Below the pieces are notes generated by a model that was not told where the DNA came from, made no database searches, and saw nothing but the letters and a program-made list of their open reading frames with translations. Positions 54,876 to 63,346 of a DNA stretch of 64,000 nt are shown here, one piece after another. The DNA is taken from positions 372,001 to 436,000 of the forward strand of contig CAVYEZ010000019.1 in the NCBI GenBank assembly GCA_963767685.1, in the 5' to 3' direction. Both the position numbers and the translations under genes were made by a program. The stretch comes from Trebonia sp963767685. GTDB lineage: Bacteria > Actinomycetota > Actinomycetes > Streptosporangiales > Streptosporangiaceae. Position 1 is the stretch's first letter. The number at the start of each line of letters is the position of its first letter.

Positions 54876-55099
54876 CCCGGACCGCGGACCGTTACCATCC
54901 AGAGATCTGGGTCCGGACTTGAACACCCATAGCCCTGACCTGCGGAGATCGGCCGCTCGAACGCTTCCAGGAATCTAGCCCGTAGGTTTATCAGGCCGGG
55001 GACGGCTGAGGCCAACGACGGATGTGCCGCTGACTGCCGCTGCCACTCAGCTGCTCATCCAAGGTGACAGCCGGGTCCAAAACGGCACCCGGGCGCACA

Positions 55100-55128
55100 C
55101 GGTTACGGCAGCCCAGCTGCCGTAACCG
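55100..55128 (-). terminator. Terminator after GH12 gene
   Basis: CGGTTACGGCAG (55100-55111) pairs perfectly with 55117-55128 around CCCAG. It lies 24 nt beyond the GH12 stop on the minus strand. Confidence 0.75.
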
Positions 55129-55151
55129 CGCGCTCTGGTCATACGGCGGGG

Positions 55152-56249
55152 TCAGGAGCAGGTGATGCTCGCCGGGGCGTTGTTAGTCCCGGTGACGTTG
55201 GCCGTGAATCCCACGGTGAGTGAGCCGCCAGCGGGGATCGTGCCGTTGTATGGCTGGTTGGTCACCGTGACCGCTTGTCCTGACTGCGTGTAGACGCCGT
55301 TCCACAAGTTGGTGATCTGCTGGTTACCCGGGAAGTTCCAGGCGAGCTTCCAGCCGTTCTTCGGGCTGCTGCCGGTGTCGTTCACCACGACCTGGGCCTG
55401 GAAGCCGCCGGCCCAGGAGTTCACCACCGAGTAGGTCGCGGTGCAGGCCGCCGGAGTCGGGTTGGAGCCGCCGACGTTCACCGAGAACGAGTTGGTCGCG
55501 AGACCCGCCCCGCCCTGCCACAGCTCGAAGCCGGCCTCGATGTCGATCAGCCACCAGGACGGCTGGATGTAGCCGCGGCTGATCGCGTCCTGCACCAGCG
55601 GCGCGAGGTCGAGACCGCTCACCGAGGTGGTCGGGGTCGTCATGGTGTAAGAGACGGTGTTCCACCCCTGGGTGCCGAACCAGACGTTGTAGCCGCGGCC
55701 GCCGATGGCGGTGCCGGTGGCGACCTGCGAGCCGAACGGCTGCACCGGGCCGTTGTGGTTCAGCCAGATCATCAGCTCGGTACCGTTGGGCTGGCCGGAC
55801 GTCGTCGGTGTCTGGTTGAACCAGATGTCGTAGGCGACGTCGTAGTCGTTGCTGCCGCCGGGCTGCGTGGTGCTCCAGCTCGTGGTGACCTTGCCCGTGG
55901 TGATGGCCGAAGCCTGGACCGGGTTACCCGACAGGCCGCCCGACGTGCAGTTGCCCCAGTGGCAGCCCTGGTAGATGGACGGGTAGCCGCCGGGCGCGCC
56001 GTTGGTGGCGTTGCTGATGGACGAGTTGGCGACCGTGAAGTCGGCGTTGCCGTCGGTCGTGATGCACTCCGGCGCGCTGGAGCCCCACTCGTTGTTCTGC
56101 ACGGTATATACGCCGCCGCCCACGGCCGCCGTCTGCGACTGGCAAAGCTGGGTGGTCGCCGCCCGTGCCCCGCCCGACCCGGTTACGAGCAGCCCGGCCG
56201 CGAGCAGCCCGGCGGCGGCCAGACCAGCCGCCCTGTTTCTCCAAGACAC
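55152..56249 (-). CDS. Secreted GH12 endoglucanase with CBM2
   Basis: 365 residues from the GTG at 56247-56249 (AAGGGAG nine bases before it). Signal peptide AAGLAAAGLLAAGLLVTGSG with cleavage at ARA-ATT. GH12 jelly roll: NNEWGSSAPECITTDGNADF, DYDVAYDIWFNQTP, nucleophile Glu in NGTELMIWLNHNG, and acid/base Glu in IEAGFELWQGGAGL. A Pro/Thr spacer leads to a ~100-residue cellulose-binding module 2 (CTATYSVVNSWAGGFQAQVV, GWKLAWNFPGNQQITNLWNG, surface Trp residues, closing Cys). Function: extracellular endo-beta-1,4-glucanase or xyloglucanase on plant cell wall. A palindrome just upstream is probably its operator. Confidence 0.95.
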   Translation of the reverse strand: MSWRNRAAGLAAAGLLAAGLLVTGSGGARAATTQLCQSQTAAVGGGVYTVQNNEWGSSAPECITTDGNADFTVANSSISNATNGAPGGYPSIYQGCHWGNCTSGGLSGNPVQASAITTGKVTTSWSTTQPGGSNDYDVAYDIWFNQTPTTSGQPNGTELMIWLNHNGPVQPFGSQVATGTAIGGRGYNVWFGTQGWNTVSYTMTTPTTSVSGLDLAPLVQDAISRGYIQPSWWLIDIEAGFELWQGGAGLATNSFSVNVGGSNPTPAACTATYSVVNSWAGGFQAQVVVNDTGSSPKNGWKLAWNFPGNQQITNLWNGVYTQSGQAVTVTNQPYNGTIPAGGSLTVGFTANVTGTNNAPASITCS

Positions 56250-56277
56250 CGGACGCGTCTCCCTTCGCGAACCTTTC

Positions 56278-56291
56278 GTTCGATATCGAAC
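56278..56291. promoter_or_regulatory. Operator-like palindrome upstream of GH12 gene
   Basis: GTTCGATATCGAAC is a perfect 14-bp palindrome starting 29 bp upstream of the GTG start. It is not the known cellobiose-repressor (CebR-type) site. CGAA half-sites repeat on both sides (CGAAAGG, CGAATG). Confidence 0.5.
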
Positions 56292-56539
56292 ATTCGGGAC
56301 GCTAAGGCGACAGCAGGTCCGAAAGCCATAAAGTGCCAGGCACCCCAACCTTAGGCCAGGTCAGGGACTTGAAAGAGACCGTGAAGTCATGAAATTTACT
56401 TGTCAGCCAGTAAACCGGCGCCATCGGCGGCGGCGTAGTTGGCGGCCTGCTGCGTGCTCATTCGCGGGCCCGCCGCCATCAACCCGCTGCCGCCACTCCT
56501 CCTGCGCATACGCGGGCAGGCGCCGCTTCAGGGCGCGGT

Positions 56540-56755
56540 AAGACGCCGGCGTACCACCGCCTCGCCTCGTTCGAGGCCGCGCACGCGGCGGTCACCCGCC
56601 GCTGCGGGCCGGTGACCGGAAAACGCCAGGTCGAGCAGGCCGTGATAAGCGCCGCTGGGGACATCGCTGCGTTCTACGGCGCGCGTGTCCCGGTGCCGTG
56701 CACGGCCTCGGCGCTGCTGGTGATTTCCGCCGACGCCAAGGGGTTTCCAGCACGC
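56540..56755 (+). pseudogene. ISKra4-family transposase fragment
   Basis: AYHRLASFEAAHAAVTRRCG, then PVTGKRQVEQAVISAAGDIA and AFYGARVPVPCTASALLVIS ADAKG are the N-terminal region of ISKra4-type transposases ahead of the first catalytic Asp (S-x-D-x-K-G; here S-A-D-A-K-G is seen). The remaining ~300 residues and the IS ends are gone. It is a relic of one insertion next to the ECF operon. Confidence 0.65.
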
Positions 56756-56829
56756 GACCAACTCCGCCGACAAGGGGCGATCCCCGGCCAGATGCGGTCT
56801 GGCCGGGGATCGCTGGTCGATACAGCCGG

Positions 56830-57865
56830 TCAGAACTTGCCGGCGGCGATGTCGGCCAGGGTGACCCTGGTTACCACGTAGTTGACGGTGGTGCTGACGT
56901 TGCTGGGCGTGCCGCCGACGAACTTCACCGGCATGCCTGTGTCGGCGTTGATGGTGAGAGCCTCCTGGTAGGCCAACCCCTTGCCGGCGTTGGGGCCCTC
57001 CTTCAGGATGCCCTCCTTCTGCAGGGCCGCCATTCTGGGGTCGGTGAACTCGGCCGCGCCGGCGGTGAGGGTGAGCGTGGGCTGGCCGTTGGCGGTGCCG
57101 TGGGTGATGGTGACGTCGGGCAGCAGGGACAGCAGGCGCAGCACGCCGGCCCGCACTTGGGGGTTGCCGGCACCCGCGATCAGCGCGTCCTGCGAGTTCT
57201 CCCAGACGTAGTTGTCGATCTGTCCCGCGCCGCCCTTGGCCGAAATGTTCTTGAGCTGCGCCGAGAGCCAGGCGGGGACCGGGGTCGTGTCGGCCGCCCA
57301 GGCCATCTTCAGCGCGGCGTCCTGCAGGTTGCCGTGCACCGCGTAGACCGCCGCTGCGACCTCCCGGCCGAATATGCCGTCGCCCTGGTTGTTGTTCTCG
57401 TTGACCTGGGCCGGCAGGCCGGCCTCGGTCTTGGCGAAGAAGTACCGGCCGTTGTCGGTGTACAGGTCCCAGACGCTGACGGTCGCCTGGCCCGTTATGG
57501 TCGTCTGGCGGTTGATCAGCGTGGCGTCGCCGACCGGCTGCGGCTCGGCGGCCACGTCGGCGGCCAGCGTCATCAGCGGCGGCTGTGCGGGCGGCCGACT
57601 TGGCGGGCGCGCCGGTGCTTGCCGGGTGCGTACCGCCGGCCTGGGCCGTTCCGGCCGGCGCGGACGGAACTGCACTGGCCACGCCGATGGCCGCCACCGC
57701 CGCGACCGCGACGACACCGGCGCCGATGCCGCCACGGACGACCCGGTCATGCCGGCGGGCCTGCCGGACGCGGTGCTCGATGGCCGACACGTCCGGGGTG
57801 AAGGGCTGTTCTGCGACCAAGTCGCGGAGCGCCGCGCCCAGGTGCTGTTCGGTCGGGGAATTCAT
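56830..57865 (-). pseudogene. CU044_5270-type membrane protein, one frameshift
   Basis: MNSPTEQHLGAALRDLVAEQ (ATG 57863-57865) starts a cytoplasmic part followed by one membrane helix (GVVAVAAVAAIGVASAVPSA). After ASTGAPAKSA near 57590 the frame slips; the neighbouring frame continues AQPPLMTLAADVAAEPQPVG and a secreted domain (QTTITGQATVSVWDLYTDNG, YFFAKTEAG, LTINADTGMPVKFVGGTPSN) to the stop at 56830. Joined length ~345 residues. Proteins of this type follow ECF sigma genes in actinobacteria and may act as membrane-bound regulators. The start overlaps the sigma stop as ATGA. Indel error or real loss is not decided. Confidence 0.7.
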
Positions 57866-58362
57866 ATCGGCAACTCCTTGTGCTTCAGGCAGCCTCCGAG
57901 CGTGTTCAGCGCCCGGGCCGTCTGGCTCTTCACGGTGCCCTGACTGCACTGCATGACCGCAGCGGTTTCCCGCTCGCTCATCCCCTCCAGGTAGCGAAGG
58001 ACGACGGTGGCCCGCTGCCGGGCCGGGAGAGTCAACAGGGCGCGCCGCAGATCGGCGCGGTTGACGACCTCGTCAGAGACGTCGGGAACGGCGACCTCGG
58101 GGCCGTCGGGGACGGTGCGCACTGGCAGTCGACCATAGCGTCGCCAGTGCCGCTTGAACTCGTTGATCAGGATGCGCTTTACGTAGGCGTTCTGGTTGTC
58201 GGCGCGCTGCACCCGCCGCCAGTGGCGAAAGGTCTGGACGAAAGTCTCCTGCACGAGGTCGTCGGCCAGATGCCAGTCGCCGCATAGCAGATATGCGGTG
58301 CGATGTAGCGAAGCCGCGCGGCTACCGACGAACTCCCGGTACTCCTCTTCGGGGCGACTCAT
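57862..58362 (-). CDS. ECF sigma factor (SigE/SigM-like)
   Basis: 166 residues, typical for the actinobacterial SigE-family group. Region 2: FVGSRAASLHRTAYLLCGDW, HLADDLVQETFVQTFRHWRR; region 4: RADLRRALLTLPARQRATVV, LRYLEGMSERETAAVMQCSQ GTVKSQTARAL. No C-terminal extension. It is the first gene of a two-gene unit with the membrane protein above. Confidence 0.93.
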   Translation of the reverse strand: MSRPEEEYREFVGSRAASLHRTAYLLCGDWHLADDLVQETFVQTFRHWRRVQRADNQNAYVKRILINEFKRHWRRYGRLPVRTVPDGPEVAVPDVSDEVVNRADLRRALLTLPARQRATVVLRYLEGMSERETAAVMQCSQGTVKSQTARALNTLGGCLKHKELPI

Positions 58363-58482
58363 TGCCGCCAGCTTCCGGTGCTCACACTTGCCTAGAGGCC
58401 GATCCGGCCGAAAAGGTTGGCATCGAATGTGGGTAGGGTCGCGGTCGCGGTGTGGTGCTGGTGTTCCGGGGAGTGTTTTGTC

Positions 58483-59147
58483 TCAGTTGATCTTGCCCGG
58501 TGTAGTTCTTGGCCGTAGCCGGTTCCAGAGCCGGTGCATCGTCAGGCGGGCGGGGATGCATCTTCGCACGACTGGTTCCCGTAACGGACGCGCTCTATCC
58601 TCAGCGCCCGCGACTCCCCTGGGCCCGCGCCTCGATAGCCTGCGCACGTCTGGGGCGGCCACCGCCGCCGCGGCCACCATCACCACTAGCTCGACCAGGC
58701 CGATCCAGATCATGCGCGGATCGTTCGGGTAGATGCCGAGTGTGAAGATCCGCAGCAGGCCGGTGTCGGCGGCCAGCAGCATCAGGGTCAGCGACCACAT
58801 GCCAGAGCTCGCGCGGGAGCGGGCCCTCGGCGCGTGTACCAGGCAGGCGGCGGCGACCAGGACGCAGAACAGCCCGGGAGCGCCCCGGCGTAGCGCTCGC
58901 CTTCGTTGACCAGTCCCGCGCCCTCCCCGGGGGCTTGCTGGATGACCACGGCGACCGGGCGGGCCCCCGGCGCGGTGAATAGCTGGAGCCGAAACGTCGC
59001 CGGATGCCGACGGCCGCGGTCGACGGCGAACATATGGTCATCGGCCACCCGCTCGCGCCGGGCGGCAGCCTCGGCCAGCAGCACGCTGACCAGGCCAGCG
59101 CGGCGGCCGCCGTCACCTGCCTGCCGCGGCTCCTGATCCTCTGCCAT
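58483..59147 (-). pseudogene. Membrane protein of unknown function, one frameshift
   Basis: From MAEDQEPRQAGDGGRRAGLV (ATG 59145-59147) the frame runs to GEGAGLVNEGERYAGAL, then near 58880 the sequence continues in another frame as LFCVLVAAACLVHAPRARSR and SGMWSLTLMLLAADTGLLRI, NDPRMIWIGLVELVVMVAAA to the stop at 58483. Four membrane segments can be seen in the joined protein (~220 residues). No family recognised. Confidence 0.55.
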
Positions 59148-59418
59148 CCTGGCCTGCCTCCCGGAAACTGTTACGACTGCCAGCATGCTCCGGCATGGCC
59201 ACGTCAGCATGCTTCGGGCACGTTGAGGCAGCGCCTTCCAGGCGACAGGCCACGTTCGGTCAGCATATTTCGCAGGCATAAGCGCACAGCCGCGCCGATC
59301 TGCGCGTCCGCCGGGACAAGGCACTGTCGGACAAAACCCGCAGTTCGGGCGGTATTGCGCTGTCGGTTAGGGGCCGGTACGTTCCGGCTGTGCGGTTGGC
59401 CGCGGGTGGGAGCGTGCC

Positions 59419-61677
59419 GTGGAGGAAGTCAGCGAGGCTGAGGTCCTGGAGTGCGCTGGGGCCGGGCGCGTTTTGGACTGTGCCGAGGGCCCGGCTCATC
59501 GCCGGGTGGATGCCGGCTTGCTACGGCGACTCTGCCTTGAGGCCAGGGAACGGATTGATCCGCGAGGACTGTGGCTTCGCAACGCCGCGGTCGCGGGCCC
59601 GCTGGACCTGGCGGGATTCGACGTTCCCTTTCCCCTGCGGTTTGAAGGGTGTGAGTTCGATTCGCCCTTGGTGGTGGAAGGCGCGCAACTGAACGAGCTG
59701 TCGGTGACGGGGTGTGCCCGGCTGCCGGGCCTCCTGGCGAACGGGGTGCGTATCGGCCGTGACCTGGACCTGTCGCGCAGCCACATCTCAGGGACGCACT
59801 GGACGAGCGCGAGCAATACCCACGGAGCCGCGGTATGGCTGTGCGAGTCGGACATCAGCGGTCGCCTCCTGTGCGCTGAGACGACAATCGGCGCGGACGG
59901 CGGCCGCGCGGTGCAGGCCGACCGGATGCGCACCGGCGGGGCCGTGCGCTTTCTGGACGGGTTCGCCGCCCGTGGCGAGGTCCGGCTCCTCGGCGCCCGT
60001 ATTGGCGGGTCACTCGACCTCACCGGGGTGCGGCTCCTTGCCCCGGAGGGGATAGCGCTGGGACTGGCCGACGCGTCCATCGGGGGCCGCATCCTTCTCA
60101 GTGAGGGAGCCGGGAGGCAGAGGGTAGTGATTCACGGCCGCCTGGATATGGGCAGTACTCGCGTGTCCGGCCAGTTCCTGCTCCGCAATGTCGAGTTGAC
60201 GGCGGTCCCTGCGATAGGCGGGCTCTCCCGGTTCAGCGGGGCCGGCACAGCCCTCAGCGCGCCGCGCATGACGGTCGGCGGCGAAGTCACCTTTGAGGAG
60301 AAATGCGTTGTCAACGGCGGGATCGACCTGTCCATATCGTCGATGAGCAGCCTGCTCGTCGACTCGGGCTGTTCTCTGCGAGCTCCCGGCAAGGCAGCGC
60401 TGAACCTGACTAACGCCGAGGTCCTGTCCACCGTTGCCCTGGGCGACGGGGTCTCCGTCGAGGGAACCATCCGGCTTGCCGGGGCCGCCGTCCACGGCAA
60501 CCTGAGCCTGCGCGGTGCGCGGCTCAGCGCCCCGGAAGGCAGGTCCCTGATAGCCGCCGAAGGCGCCAGGATTGACGGAGAGGTGGAACTTGAGGGACTG
60601 GAAGCAGAAGGCGGCGCGCTCACATTCCGCGCCGCCGTCATCGGAAGCTCGGTCAACGCGAACCGAGCCCGGCTGCGTAACTCAGGCGGCTACACGCTGA
60701 GCCTTGTCCAGGCGACCGTCAAGGGCTCGGTACGCCTGGCCTACGAATTTGAATCAAGCGGCAAGGTCGTCTTGAACCGGTCTGTCATCGACGGCAGGCT
60801 CCTGTGCACGCGCGGAAGGTTCGAGTGCCCGGCCCCGACCGAGTTCAACACGCGAGGGCACGCAATCGAGGCGATCTCCGCCGTCATCAACGGCGGCATG
60901 GACCTCGGCTGGGAATCGGTCGGGCCGAGCGTGGACTTCACCAACACGAGGACCGCCTTCCTCGCCGATGACCCCGCCCGCTGGCCCGGGCAGTTCGTGC
61001 TTTCCGGCTTCAGCTACGAGCGCCTGGAGCAGCCGCAGGGCTTTCCTCCGGGAAAGACCTGGGACCACACCGCACGCTGCGCATGGCTCAGGCGGCAGGC
61101 CATCTACGACGCAGGCCCTTACGAGCAGGCCGCCCGCGTTTTCCGCCAGCACGGCTACAGCGACGGGGCCAAGGCGATCCTGGTCGCCCAGCGCAGGCAC
61201 GCGCGAACAGCCATCACCGGGCGGGCCTCAGCACCGCGCCGCGCCCTCGACGCCGCTTACAGCTTCAGCGTGAGCTACGGCTACCGGCCCGCCCGCGTTC
61301 TCTGGCTGATAGCTGCCTTGCTCATCCTCGTCACGGCCACCTTGCAGATACCGAGCGCACGGGCGGCGATGCGCGCCACCACTTCCGCCGGCACCGTCTT
61401 CACCACCGCTGGTCCCCTGCAACCGCAGAACGCCGCCGCCACCCGCCGCACAGACGCCTGCGGCGACGGGCAGGTCCGTTGCTTCAACCCCGTCTTCTAC
61501 GCGATCGACACCGTGATTCCCCTTGTGTCGCTCGACCAGAGAGACACCTGGTACCCCGACACGTCGACCCAGGCTGGAGTCGTAATGCAATGGTGGCTCG
61601 ACATCGCCACCATTCTCGGCTGGCTGTTGTCCTCGATCTTCGTACTAGCACTCGCCGGGCTTGCCCGCTCCGCGTGA
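59419..61677 (+). CDS. Large beta-helix-like membrane protein
   Basis: 752 residues from the GTG at 59419. Residues ~50-520 are built of short strands repeating every ~20-25 residues with the pattern A-x-[IV]-x-G-x-[LIV]-x-[LF] (GVRIGRDLDLSRSHISG, ARIGGSLDLTGVRLL, ASIGGRILLSE, TRVSGQFLLRNVEL, AAVHGNLSLRGARLSAPEGR, AVINGGMDLGW), i.e. a right-handed beta-helix of the pentapeptide/bactofilin kind. A conserved module (QAIYDAGPYEQAARVFRQHG YSDGAKAILVAQRR) and a helix pair (VLWLIAALLILVTATLQIP; WLDIATILGWLLSSIFVLAL AGLA) follow at the C-terminus. Similar proteins in Streptomyces carry the doubtful name membrane-associated oxidoreductase; no cofactor site is visible. Likely a membrane-tethered cytoplasmic scaffold. 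Confidence 0.8.
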   Translation: MEEVSEAEVLECAGAGRVLDCAEGPAHRRVDAGLLRRLCLEARERIDPRGLWLRNAAVAGPLDLAGFDVPFPLRFEGCEFDSPLVVEGAQLNELSVTGCARLPGLLANGVRIGRDLDLSRSHISGTHWTSASNTHGAAVWLCESDISGRLLCAETTIGADGGRAVQADRMRTGGAVRFLDGFAARGEVRLLGARIGGSLDLTGVRLLAPEGIALGLADASIGGRILLSEGAGRQRVVIHGRLDMGSTRVSGQFLLRNVELTAVPAIGGLSRFSGAGTALSAPRMTVGGEVTFEEKCVVNGGIDLSISSMSSLLVDSGCSLRAPGKAALNLTNAEVLSTVALGDGVSVEGTIRLAGAAVHGNLSLRGARLSAPEGRSLIAAEGARIDGEVELEGLEAEGGALTFRAAVIGSSVNANRARLRNSGGYTLSLVQATVKGSVRLAYEFESSGKVVLNRSVIDGRLLCTRGRFECPAPTEFNTRGHAIEAISAVINGGMDLGWESVGPSVDFTNTRTAFLADDPARWPGQFVLSGFSYERLEQPQGFPPGKTWDHTARCAWLRRQAIYDAGPYEQAARVFRQHGYSDGAKAILVAQRRHARTAITGRASAPRRALDAAYSFSVSYGYRPARVLWLIAALLILVTATLQIPSARAAMRATTSAGTVFTTAGPLQPQNAAATRRTDACGDGQVRCFNPVFYAIDTVIPLVSLDQRDTWYPDTSTQAGVVMQWWLDIATILGWLLSSIFVLALAGLARSA

Positions 61678-62052
61678 CACGTCGCAGGCGCAGGCCTGGC
61701 GGCAGGTACGCGCGTCCGGAGACAGGCCCGTGCGAGCGATATCCGCCTAAGGGCGTTTTCATGGCCCTTCTATCCGCTTGGCCGTTACGCGCCAAACTGG
61801 CAGTTATGGTGCTGAGCGGCCGGAGCGCCGGGGCGACTCCTGGCGTGCCCGGCGGACCTCTGGCGCGGCCGCCACCTCGGCGGCCAGACACGCGGCTCAC
61901 GCTCTCGTCTTGTATACTCGACCATACGTGACTACTCGCGCGAATCATCTTCATGGCACCCGGAGGGACCTCACATGACTGGTCTCCTGCAACGGCAGGC
62001 CGAGTCGCCCGCGGCTTGCAACCATGCGGTTATACCGAGTTATACTCAGGGC
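61678..62052. other. Upstream region of mazEF
   Basis: 375 bases. Before about 61900 I see nothing coding. TTGTATACTCGACCATAC at about 61912 and GTTATAC repeats at 62029-62045 are AT-rich and promoter-like. A strong ribosome site (GGAGGGACC) precedes an ATG at 61975 that is in frame with the antitoxin, adding 26 non-conserved residues. Confidence 0.4.
62029..62045 (+). promoter_or_regulatory. Direct repeats, antitoxin operator and -10 candidate
   Basis: GTTATAC occurs at 62029-62035 and 62039-62045, spaced one helical turn (10 bp). The second copy overlaps TATACT (62041-62046), a good -10 box. Tandem sites one turn apart are what two ribbon-helix-helix dimers bind, so this is the probable autoregulatory operator of the mazEF operon. 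Confidence 0.5.
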
Positions 62053-62301
62053 ATGAAGACTGCCATCTCCGTTCCGGACGAGATCTTCAACCAGGTGGGG
62101 AGCCAGGCCGCCGAGCTCGGCATCAGCCGGTCTGAGTTCTTCACGCGGGCGGCCAGGCAGTACCTCAGCCAACTCCAGAACGCCTCGCTCACGCAGCAGA
62201 TCGACGCGGCGATTGACGCGGCAGGAGACGACGACGACTCCGGTCACGCGGCGGCCGCCGCAGGCCGCGCATTCTTGGCCGCCATCGACGATGAATGGTA
62301 A
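62053..62301 (+). CDS. mazE: Ribbon-helix-helix antitoxin (MazE-like)
   Basis: 82 residues from the ATG at 62053. MKTAISVPDEIFNQVGSQAA ELGISRSEFFTRAARQYL is a ribbon-helix-helix DNA-binding domain; the acidic tail (DAAGDDDDSGHAAAAAGRAF LAAIDDEW) is the part that binds the toxin. An earlier ATG at 61975 has a better ribosome site but adds non-conserved sequence. It overlaps the toxin gene by 11 bp. Confidence 0.9.
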   Translation: MKTAISVPDEIFNQVGSQAAELGISRSEFFTRAARQYLSQLQNASLTQQIDAAIDAAGDDDDSGHAAAAAGRAFLAAIDDEW

Positions 62302-62641
62302 CCCCGGCCGGGGAGACGTCTGCTGGGCCGACCTCGGCGAGCCGAAGGGCAGCAGGCCCGCCAAGCGCCGTCCTGTCCTCGTGATCCAGGCCGGCCCCTA
62401 CAACGACAGCAAGCTCAGCACCACCCTGGTCGCGGTCATCACCTCGAACACCGGCCTCGCGGCGATGCCCGGCAACGTCTTCCTGCCCGCCGTCGCCAGC
62501 GGCCTTCCCAAGGACTCCGTGCTTAACGTCACAGCCCTCGCCACCATTGACAAGGCCGACCTCGACCAGCCGGTCGGCAGGCTTCCGAGGTCCCTCATGA
62601 CCGAGATCGACCGCGGCCTGCGGCGGGTGCTTGGCTTGTAG
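62291..62641 (+). CDS. mazF: MazF-type endoribonuclease toxin
   Basis: 116 residues. RGDVCWADLGEPKGSRPAKR RPVLVIQ is the standard start of the PemK/MazF fold, with the basic loop and Arg used in RNA cleavage; STTLVAVITSNTG and PAVASGLPKDSVLNVTALAT IDKADL complete it. MazF enzymes cut mRNA or tRNA at short sequences. Translation is coupled to the antitoxin by the overlapping ATG. Confidence 0.93.
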   Translation: MNGNPGRGDVCWADLGEPKGSRPAKRRPVLVIQAGPYNDSKLSTTLVAVITSNTGLAAMPGNVFLPAVASGLPKDSVLNVTALATIDKADLDQPVGRLPRSLMTEIDRGLRRVLGL

Positions 62642-63047
62642 CAAGTACCAGAACGGGACTGCGGCGAGGTGCCATCCCAAGGACAAGCAGCCGCCGCCTG
62701 GCGTGCTTGGCAAGTGCGCGTGGAAGATGAACAGGTTGCAGATCGGGAGTGCGCAGGCATCCGGTTTCATCGGACAGATCGCCGATGGCGGCAGGGTCGG
62801 GAAGCGCGCGGCCTTGTCGCCGCTCTTGGCAGTCACGAATGTTCCGGTGATGCTGGCTCGCCTGATCGCGCGCAGCGTCGTGGCGTCGAGGCGTTCGGCG
62901 GCAGCTTCGCGGTTTCCCGGAGAGGAACCAGCGTAGGGAAATGCGCGCCGGCCAGCGCCTGCCCGTTGGAGACCGTCATCGACTGCAGTCCGCGAGCCCT
63001 GGCCGGCCCTGGCGCGCCGGCCCGCTAGTCAGAAGTCGTAACGCGGA
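62642..63047. other. 406-bp region without a supported gene
   Basis: Open plus-strand frames exist but none shows a known family or a ribosome site. The segment lies between convergent mazF and the IF-1 paralogue and has no strong hairpin. Confidence 0.35.
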
Positions 63048-63266
63048 TCACTTATAGCGGTAAACGATGCGCCCCTGCGACCAGTCCGCCGGGCTGATCG
63101 CCACCAGTACGCGATCGTCCTGGATTACGCGGATGTGGTTTTTCGTCATCCGCCCCGACATCCTCGCGAGGACCTCGTGCCCGTTGGCGAGTGCCACGGT
63201 GTAGAAGCCGTGCCCGCGCATCCGGATGACCGTGCCCTCGGTCTCGATGAAGTCAGCCTTCGGCAT
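63048..63266 (-). CDS. infA: Divergent translation initiation factor IF-1 paralogue
   Basis: 72 residues, the exact IF-1 length. FIETEGTVIRMRGHGFYTVA LANGHEVLARMSGRMTKNHI RVIQDDRVLVAISPADWSQG RIVYRYK keeps the S1-like OB fold and the invariant NGHxVLAxxSGxM and GRIVYRYK blocks, but the first loop and several usually fixed residues differ from housekeeping actinobacterial IF-1. No ribosomal genes (rpmJ, rpsM) lie next to it, so it is probably a second copy. IF-1 sits in the A site during initiation. The 5' end overlaps a truncated copy of itself. Confidence 0.85.
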   Translation of the reverse strand: MPKADFIETEGTVIRMRGHGFYTVALANGHEVLARMSGRMTKNHIRVIQDDRVLVAISPADWSQGRIVYRYK

Positions 63267-63333
63267 GGCGCACCCCGCCCCGGTAAATGGCGGTGATCTC
63301 GCCCTCGGTCCCTATCATGTCACTCTTCGGCAT
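63253..63333 (-). pseudogene. Truncated IF-1-like 5' duplicate
   Basis: MPKSDMIGTEGEITAIYRGG VRHAEG, then TGA at 63253-63255. Its start aligns with MPKADFIETEGTVIRMRGHG of the adjacent IF-1 gene, which begins 14 bp before this frame ends. So an incomplete IF-1 sequence lies head-to-tail upstream of the complete one. It may be a duplication remnant, or it may work as a translated leader that hands ribosomes to the real gene. Confidence 0.55.
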
Positions 63334-63346
63334 TTAGCGATCCTCC

